Shown here: one piece after another, positions 6,667 to 10,737 of the stretch
Layout of the letters: the number at the start of each line of letters is the position of its first letter
How positions within the stretch are numbered: position 1 is the first letter of the stretch
Assembly: GCA_010030955.1 (NCBI GenBank)
Contig: RHBP01000056.1
Coordinates: forward strand, 1-10,737
Direction: 5' to 3'
Length of the DNA stretch: 10,737 nucleotides
Source: Synechococcaceae bacterium WBB_10_009
GTDB taxonomy: Bacteria; Cyanobacteriota; Cyanobacteriia; PCC-6307; Cyanobiaceae
Translations under genes and position numbers: made by a program
Notes under the pieces: generated by a model
What the model was told of the DNA's origin: nothing
The model's input: the letters and a program-made list of their open reading frames with translations, nothing else
Database searches by the model: none

Positions 6667-7134
6667 ATGACAACGGCATCCCCCGACCCCCTGGCCCTGC
6701 AGGCCACCCTGGTGGACTTCGCCTTGGCGGAGCTGGTGCGCCAGCACCGCAGCAGTTTTCAGCCCCTGTGGAGCGCCGAAAGCTGGGCCAAGTTGCTGAT
6801 CTGGCTGGCCCTCAACTGCGGCTGCAGCGGCGATGAAGCGGGCCTCAAGGCCTTTGCGGCGGCCCTGGGCCCCGCCCAGACCGGCCGCATGCGCCGGGTG
6901 TTTTTTGAGCGCGAACTCGACGACCTCGACCTGCAGCTGATGGCCGATCCGGCCGAGCAGCAGCTGCTGGTGCTGCCCCAGGGCCCCGCCGATCTGGTGC
7001 TGCAGCCCGACGCCATCGCCCAGGCCCTGGAGCGGGTGGGGCTGGCGGAGCGGGTGGTGGCCGACCGCAGCCGTTGGCGGCGTCTGGAGGCCTTGGTGGC
7101 CATCCCCTGGCGCCAGGGGGAGCCATGCAGCTGA
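6667..7134 (+). CDS. Protein of unknown function, translationally coupled to a 2OG-Fe(II) oxygenase
   Basis: 155 residues that I do not recognise. It appears soluble and largely helical. The N-terminal half is hydrophobic and aromatic (SFQPLWSAESWAKLLIWLAL, 30-49), followed by two close cysteines in NCGCSGDEAGL (50-60). The middle is charged, VFFERELDDLDLQLMADPAE (78-97), and the end is rich in arginine and tryptophan (RSRWRRLEALVAIPWRQ). No catalytic motif is apparent. The start at 6667 is supported by the Shine-Dalgarno sequence just upstream. Its last 10 bases overlap the start of the oxygenase, so the two are probably one operon, and it may be a partner or substrate-delivery protein (inference). 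GC content and codon style match the neighbours, so there is no sign of recent transfer. Confidence 0.8.
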   Translation: MTTASPDPLALQATLVDFALAELVRQHRSSFQPLWSAESWAKLLIWLALNCGCSGDEAGLKAFAAALGPAQTGRMRRVFFERELDDLDLQLMADPAEQQLLVLPQGPADLVLQPDAIAQALERVGLAERVVADRSRWRRLEALVAIPWRQGEPCS

Positions 7135-7751
7135 TCGCCCGCTACCGCAACGCCGGCTACGGGGCCCTGGCCGATGGGGTGATGGCCTTCTTTGACCGGC
7201 GGCCCGACCTGCAGCGGCCGGGGGTGGCCTTTGGACCCGACGGCAACGCTGAACCGGCCAAGGTGTCGACCGACATCAGCCTGGTGGCCATCGACCGCTC
7301 CGATGCGGAGGCGTTTGCCCTGGCGGAGGTGATCCTGCGGGGGGTGTCGGCGGCCCTGGACCAGTACCTCAAGGAGCGGCCGCTGTTCCGCAGCTGCTGC
7401 CCCGAGCAGGAGCTGTTTGTGAACCCGATCTTCAACCTGCAGCGCTACGCCCCGGGTGAGGGCTTCCGCCGCTGGCACTGCGACTGGACCATCAGCGAGG
7501 AGGCCACTGAGCCGGTGCATCGTGTGCTGGCCTGGATCCTCTACTGCGACACCGTGCCGGAGGGGGGCACGGAGTTCCACTGGCAGCAGCACCACGAGCA
7601 GGCCGAGCGGGGCAAGCTGGTGATCTTCCCGGCCGGGCCCTCCCACATCCACCGGGGCCGGGTGAGCCACGACCACAGCAAAACGATCGCCACCGGCTGG
7701 ATCAACGCCGGCAGCCGCGCGGGCTACCTGCGCAGGTTGGCGTCGGGCTGA
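7125..7751 (+). CDS. 2-oxoglutarate/Fe(II)-dependent dioxygenase, prolyl 4-hydroxylase-like
   Basis: 208 residues forming a compact double-stranded beta-helix enzyme. The iron-binding set is visible as WHCDW (H118 and D120) and IHRGRV (distal H176), with K187 in HSKTIATGW placed where prolyl-4-hydroxylase-type enzymes bind 2-oxoglutarate. LAWILYCDTVPEGGTEF (135-151) before the distal histidine is also typical. Family members hydroxylate protein or small-molecule substrates using O2 and 2-oxoglutarate, releasing succinate and CO2. The substrate here is unknown. The ATG at 7125 lies 10 bases inside the upstream gene and is preceded by GGGAG at 7118-7122 with a short spacer. The 3' end overlaps the opposing MscS gene by 28 bases. 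No signal peptide, so probably cytoplasmic. Confidence 0.9.
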   Translation: MQLIARYRNAGYGALADGVMAFFDRRPDLQRPGVAFGPDGNAEPAKVSTDISLVAIDRSDAEAFALAEVILRGVSAALDQYLKERPLFRSCCPEQELFVNPIFNLQRYAPGEGFRRWHCDWTISEEATEPVHRVLAWILYCDTVPEGGTEFHWQQHHEQAERGKLVIFPAGPSHIHRGRVSHDHSKTIATGWINAGSRAGYLRRLASG

Positions 7752-8992
7752 TCGCCGGGGGATGCGGCGATGTGTTGCACCTGCTGGGGGAAGGGAATCT
7801 CGATGCCGTGTTGTTTGAACGCGGTCCAGATCGCCTGGTTCACCTCGCTGCAGATGCCCACGTTGTCCATCGGGTTGGCGATCCAGAAGCGCAGGGCGTA
7901 GTTGATGGCCGAGTCGCCGTAGCTGAGCAGCAACCCCTTGGGGGCGGGTTGCTTGAGCACCCGCGGCACCGAGAGGGCGGTGGCCTCCAGCAGGGCGATC
8001 ACCGCGGATGGGTCGTGGTGGTAAGCGGCCCCCACGCTCACCTGGCTGCGGCGCATGCGGTCGCTGGCGGTGTAGGTGGTCGCGGCTTCGGTGAAGAACA
8101 CCTGATTGGGGATCAGCAGCTCGGCGTTGTCGCGATCCCGCCAGAGCAGGGTGGCCCGCAGCCCCAGCTTGCGCACTTCGCAGGGGTCGCCATCGATCAT
8201 CAGCACCTCCCCCGGGCGCACCGAGCCTTCGAACAGCAGCCACAGGCCGCTCACGAAATTGGAGAACACCTCCTTGACGCCAAAGCCCAACCCCACCGAC
8301 AGGCCCCCCGCGATGGCGAGCAGGGCCGTGGCGTTGAAGCCCACATGGAAGGCGATCGCCATGATCCCAATTCCCACCACCGAGTAGCGCAGGATCAGCT
8401 CCAGGGCCTTGCGGCTGCCCTCACTGATGCCGAGAAATCGATGCGCCAGCCAGGCCATCGCCGCCGCGGGCGGCCCGGAGCCCAGCAGCAGCAGGTAGAT
8501 CACCAGCAGCGAGCCGAACACCTTGCCCAGCTCAATCGAGGTGCCAAACAGCTGGCCCACGGGGATCACCGCCAGGTCGCTGATGCTGTCGAGCTTGTTG
8601 ATCAGCGCCAGGGTGGCGACGAGCAGGTACAGCGGCCGCAGCAGCCGGCTGAACAGTTGATGCACCCGCTCCTGGGGTAACCAATGCCGCAACAACAGCT
8701 CCAACAGCTGCAGCAGGTTCCAGCCCAGCCAGAGGGCGGCTAGGAATTGCAGCAGGCCATGGGCGTGTCGGTGTGTCGGAAGCAGCAGGCTGAATGCCAG
8801 CGTCAGGCCTGGGCCAGCGATGGCCAGCAGCAGGTTGTTCCACCTTCGCCGCAGGCCCATGGATTCGATGCGGGGCCGCAGCAGCCGCCGCATCAAGAGC
8901 ACCGCCGCCACGAAGGTCAGCAATTGCAGCAGCACGTCGCTGCGCTCCAGATACCCCACCCAGCCCAGGGCTTCGCGCACCAGATCCCTCAT
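7724..8992 (-). CDS. MscS-family mechanosensitive ion channel
   Basis: 422 residues, longer than E. coli MscS (286). The N-terminus adds hydrophobic segments near 20-38, 53-72, 79-101, 119-131, 157-171 and 203-218. The pore helix and upper beta domain follow: ALLAIAGGLSVGLGFGVKE (223-241), FVSGLWLLFEGSVRPGEVLM (246-265), IDGDPCEVRKLGLRATLL (266-283) and ELLIPNQVF (291-299). The C-terminal cytoplasmic alpha/beta domain ends near FKQHGIEIPFPQQ (392-404). Family members open under membrane tension and release solutes during hypo-osmotic shock. The start ATG (8992) overlaps the stop of the upstream solute-binding lipoprotein as ATGA, so the two are translationally coupled. Whether this member gates by tension or takes a signal is not readable from sequence. 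Confidence 0.93.
   Translation of the reverse strand: MRDLVREALGWVGYLERSDVLLQLLTFVAAVLLMRRLLRPRIESMGLRRRWNNLLLAIAGPGLTLAFSLLLPTHRHAHGLLQFLAALWLGWNLLQLLELLLRHWLPQERVHQLFSRLLRPLYLLVATLALINKLDSISDLAVIPVGQLFGTSIELGKVFGSLLVIYLLLLGSGPPAAAMAWLAHRFLGISEGSRKALELILRYSVVGIGIMAIAFHVGFNATALLAIAGGLSVGLGFGVKEVFSNFVSGLWLLFEGSVRPGEVLMIDGDPCEVRKLGLRATLLWRDRDNAELLIPNQVFFTEAATTYTASDRMRRSQVSVGAAYHHDPSAVIALLEATALSVPRVLKQPAPKGLLLSYGDSAINYALRFWIANPMDNVGICSEVNQAIWTAFKQHGIEIPFPQQVQHIAASPGDQPDANLRR
8352..8359. repeat. HIP1 octamer GCGATCGC
   Basis: A single copy of the highly iterated palindrome of many cyanobacterial genomes, inside the MscS gene. I found no other by eye in the window, consistent with picocyanobacterial genomes where HIP1 is not strongly enriched. 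Confidence 0.7.
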
Positions 8993-10257
8993 TGCGGCCT
9001 CCGCAGGATCGCGATCAGGCGCTCCGTGGCCAGATCCGGTTCCAGCAGGCCGAACAGCACCGGCGTCATCACCTCCGTTTCCACCTCACGCAGGCGCATG
9101 TCGTCCTGGTGCACGTCCGCCAGCAGTTGCTCAGCCCCGCGTGCCTGCTGGCGTGCTTGCACCATCGCCGCCAACACACTGGAGCTCTGCACCGGAATGC
9201 TCACGTGGGGGTTGGCGGGCAGGAAGCTGAGGGTGTCGAGGGTGAAGCCGCGCTGCACCAGCGGCCCCACGCTGAAACGGATCAAGTCCAGGCTCATCGC
9301 CCGTTGGGCGGCACTGGAGTTGCGCCCCAGGGCCAGCACCCGCAACCGGTTGACGGGGCTGGAGGCATGGGCGGTGCCATTGGGCAGTGGGCTGACCCCA
9401 AGGTGGGGGCCCAGCTTGCGCCGCAACAGATCCAGTTCGCCGCTGCTGCAGCTCACCCAGGCCAGGCTGCCCCGGCCCAGGCTGTGGCGCAGGTCGGTCT
9501 GGGAGGGCATGAAGGTCACCCGCTGTTGATCGCTCGCCGCCTGCAACCAGGTGAACCAGCTGCGGATTTGAGCCCGTTCCAGGGGGGTGGGTTGGCGCCC
9601 CAGGGCCGCTGCGGTGAGCCCTGGAATGGCGCCGAAGGCCCCGGCGGTCCACACCAGCTGGCGGGTTTCCATCGCTAGGCCCACCGGCACGCCGGCGGCG
9701 CTGGTCTCCAACAGGCCACTCAAGCTGGTGGGGGGAGCTTGCAGTTGGCGCTTGTCGTAGCAGGCCAGCTGGGGGAAGAGGATGAGGGGCTGGCCCGCCA
9801 CCTGGCCGCGGCGGTTGCGCACGCGGTTCAACAGTTCAGGGCTGCTGTTTTGGCGCAGCTCGGGGGTTTCCGGCATGGGATCCACCAGGCCCGCCTCCAG
9901 CAGGCTGTTGGCACTGTCGCCACCGGTGAACACCAGGTCGGGCCCCAGGCCGGCCCGGTCCCTGATCTGCAGGTGCCGGCGCAGTTGGCCCTCCGGGTAG
10001 AGCGACAGCTGCACCAGCACGTTGGGGTGGAGGCGCCGGAAGTCGCGAATCAGCAGGCTGAAGCGCTGGCGAAACAGGGCCGCGTTCTCGCTGCTGAGGT
10101 TGTTTTCGTCCTGAACGCCCACCGCCACGTAGAGCATCACGGGCAGCCGCTGGCGCCATGGCAGGCACCCCCCCAGCAGTGCCGCCAGGCCAACAAGGCC
10201 CGTCAGGCCCGCCAGGGCCCTGCGGGGTCGTCGATTGGGCAGACCAGGCAGGCCCAC
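8989..10257 (-). CDS. Lipoprotein resembling an ABC-transporter extracellular solute-binding protein
   Basis: 422 residues. It starts with a basic N-terminus and hydrophobic core ending LVGLAALLGGC (21-31), a lipoprotein signal with C31 as the likely lipid-modified residue, so the mature protein is exported and anchored. Downstream it looks like the cluster I (MalE/UgpB) binding-protein fold: FSLLIRDFRRLHPNVLVQLS (66-85), GPDLVFTGGDSANSLLEAGLV (near 105-125), and later RGSLAWVSCSSGELDLLRRK, where such proteins test ligand contacts. The ligand is not readable; sugars or polyols are the usual guess. The start is GTG at 10257, chosen because it supplies the full signal peptide. No permease or ATPase gene is adjacent; instead it is coupled (ATGA) to the MscS channel. 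valS is divergent upstream. Confidence 0.8.
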   Translation of the reverse strand: MGLPGLPNRRPRRALAGLTGLVGLAALLGGCLPWRQRLPVMLYVAVGVQDENNLSSENAALFRQRFSLLIRDFRRLHPNVLVQLSLYPEGQLRRHLQIRDRAGLGPDLVFTGGDSANSLLEAGLVDPMPETPELRQNSSPELLNRVRNRRGQVAGQPLILFPQLACYDKRQLQAPPTSLSGLLETSAAGVPVGLAMETRQLVWTAGAFGAIPGLTAAALGRQPTPLERAQIRSWFTWLQAASDQQRVTFMPSQTDLRHSLGRGSLAWVSCSSGELDLLRRKLGPHLGVSPLPNGTAHASSPVNRLRVLALGRNSSAAQRAMSLDLIRFSVGPLVQRGFTLDTLSFLPANPHVSIPVQSSSVLAAMVQARQQARGAEQLLADVHQDDMRLREVETEVMTPVLFGLLEPDLATERLIAILRRPQ

Positions 10258-10308
10258 GGCACGCCCCAGCTGGGCTGATCATCCCCCAGGCCAGGCCCTT
10301 TTGCGAGC
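10258..10308. promoter_or_regulatory. Divergent intergenic region between the binding protein and valS, with a 10-base palindrome
   Basis: This 51-base gap must carry, or border, promoters for both divergent genes. It holds the perfect palindrome CCCAGCTGGG (10265-10274), 7 bases before the lipoprotein GTG start, and TGATCA just beyond. No clear -10/-35 is visible. The palindrome could be an operator, but short GC-rich palindromes are frequent here, so this is weak. Confidence 0.3.
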
Positions 10309-10737
10309 ATGGCCCGATTGCCCGTGCCCGCCGCCGTGACCGACGCCCTGCCCAAGACCTACGACCCGGTGGGCACCGAGGCCCGCTGGCAACGGGCCTG
10401 GGAGCAGAGCGGCGCCTTCCACCCCGATCCCGCCGCCCCCGGTGAACCGTTCTCGGTGGTGATCCCGCCGCCGAACGTGACCGGCAGCCTGCACATGGGC
10501 CATGCCTTCAACACGGCTCTGATCGACACGGTCGTGCGCTTCCAGCGCCTCCAGGGCAAGAACGTGCTGTGTCTGCCCGGCACCGACCATGCCTCGATCG
10601 CGGTGCAGACCATCCTCGAGCGGCAGCTCAAGGCGGAGGGCCTGCGCAAAGAGGACCTGGGCCGTGGGGCCTTCCTGGAGAAGGCCTGGCAGTGGAAGGC
10701 TGAAAGCGGCGGCACGATCGTGGGCCAGCTGCGGCGC
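10309..10737 (+). CDS. valS: Valyl-tRNA synthetase, N-terminal part (runs off window)
   Basis: The first 143 codons of a class Ia synthetase that joins valine to tRNA-Val. Visible are KTYDPVGTEARWQRAWEQ (16-33), the PPPNVTGSLHMGH block (53-65) with HMGH as the HIGH-type ATP-binding signature, and LPGTDHASIAVQT (89-101), which is diagnostic for ValS over IleS or LeuS. The ATG at 10309 gives a short 15-residue lead before the conserved start; only a weak purine patch (GCGAG) precedes it. The full family length is about 900 residues; the editing and anticodon domains lie outside. Its cognate tRNA-Val(UAC) happens to be 6.5 kb upstream in the window, with no sign of linkage. Confidence 0.97.
   Translation, partial: MARLPVPAAVTDALPKTYDPVGTEARWQRAWEQSGAFHPDPAAPGEPFSVVIPPPNVTGSLHMGHAFNTALIDTVVRFQRLQGKNVLCLPGTDHASIAVQTILERQLKAEGLRKEDLGRGAFLEKAWQWKAESGGTIVGQLRR

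Noticed and set aside
7772..8680. A 302-codon plus-strand frame opposite the MscS gene
   Set aside because: His/Gln/Gly-rich translation with no motif, antisense to a gene with unmistakable MscS signatures.
8794..9678. A 294-codon plus-strand frame across MscS and the binding protein
   Set aside because: It crosses the junction of two coupled minus-strand genes and has shadow-like composition.
10265..10274. CCCAGCTGGG palindrome as a firm operator
   Set aside because: Only 10 bases, one copy, and GC-rich palindromes are common by chance here; kept only as a weak remark on the intergenic region.

Overview
This window looks like a chromosomal housekeeping region of a GC-rich picocyanobacterium, probably a Cyanobium-type or high-GC Synechococcus (inference). 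The bases are very GC-rich by eye, around 70%. Genes are tightly packed, with short gaps and several stop/start or convergent overlaps. The protein set (spermidine synthase with agmatinase, a two-domain MazG, a POR-like short-chain dehydrogenase, an MscS channel, ValS) fits that group. I found only one copy of the cyanobacterial HIP1 octamer. I see no integrases, transposases, CRISPR arrays, phage genes or rRNA, and no gene-free stretch longer than 300 bases.

Layout. On the minus strand at the left edge, speE (202-1083) is followed 4 bases later by the start of speB, which runs off the window; both belong to polyamine metabolism. The ribosome-rescue factor arfB (1150-1602) is divergent on the plus strand and runs tail-to-tail into a minus-strand pair: a DUF2227-type membrane protein (3167-3697), then a single 520-residue ORF joining a CmoA-like methyltransferase to a complete two-domain MazG (1584-3146). 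tRNA-Val(UAC) sits at 3763-3834 on the plus strand. The next base begins the stop codon of a converging NCS2-type permease (3835-5421). That permease is the last gene of a minus-strand cluster with a POR-like short-chain dehydrogenase (ATGA overlap) and an 84-residue acidic protein.

Further right on the plus strand, an unrecognised 155-residue protein overlaps the start of a 2-oxoglutarate/Fe(II) oxygenase (7125-7751). This pair converges with, and overlaps by 28 bases, an MscS-family channel (7724-8992). The channel is translationally coupled (ATGA) to an upstream lipoprotein resembling an ABC-transporter solute-binding protein (8989-10257). valS begins divergently at 10309 and runs off the right edge.

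The most unusual observation is the in-frame methyltransferase-MazG fusion. Next are the coupled orphan solute-binding lipoprotein with MscS channel, and the coupled unknown protein with 2OG oxygenase. The rest is ordinary, streamlined cyanobacterial chromosome.
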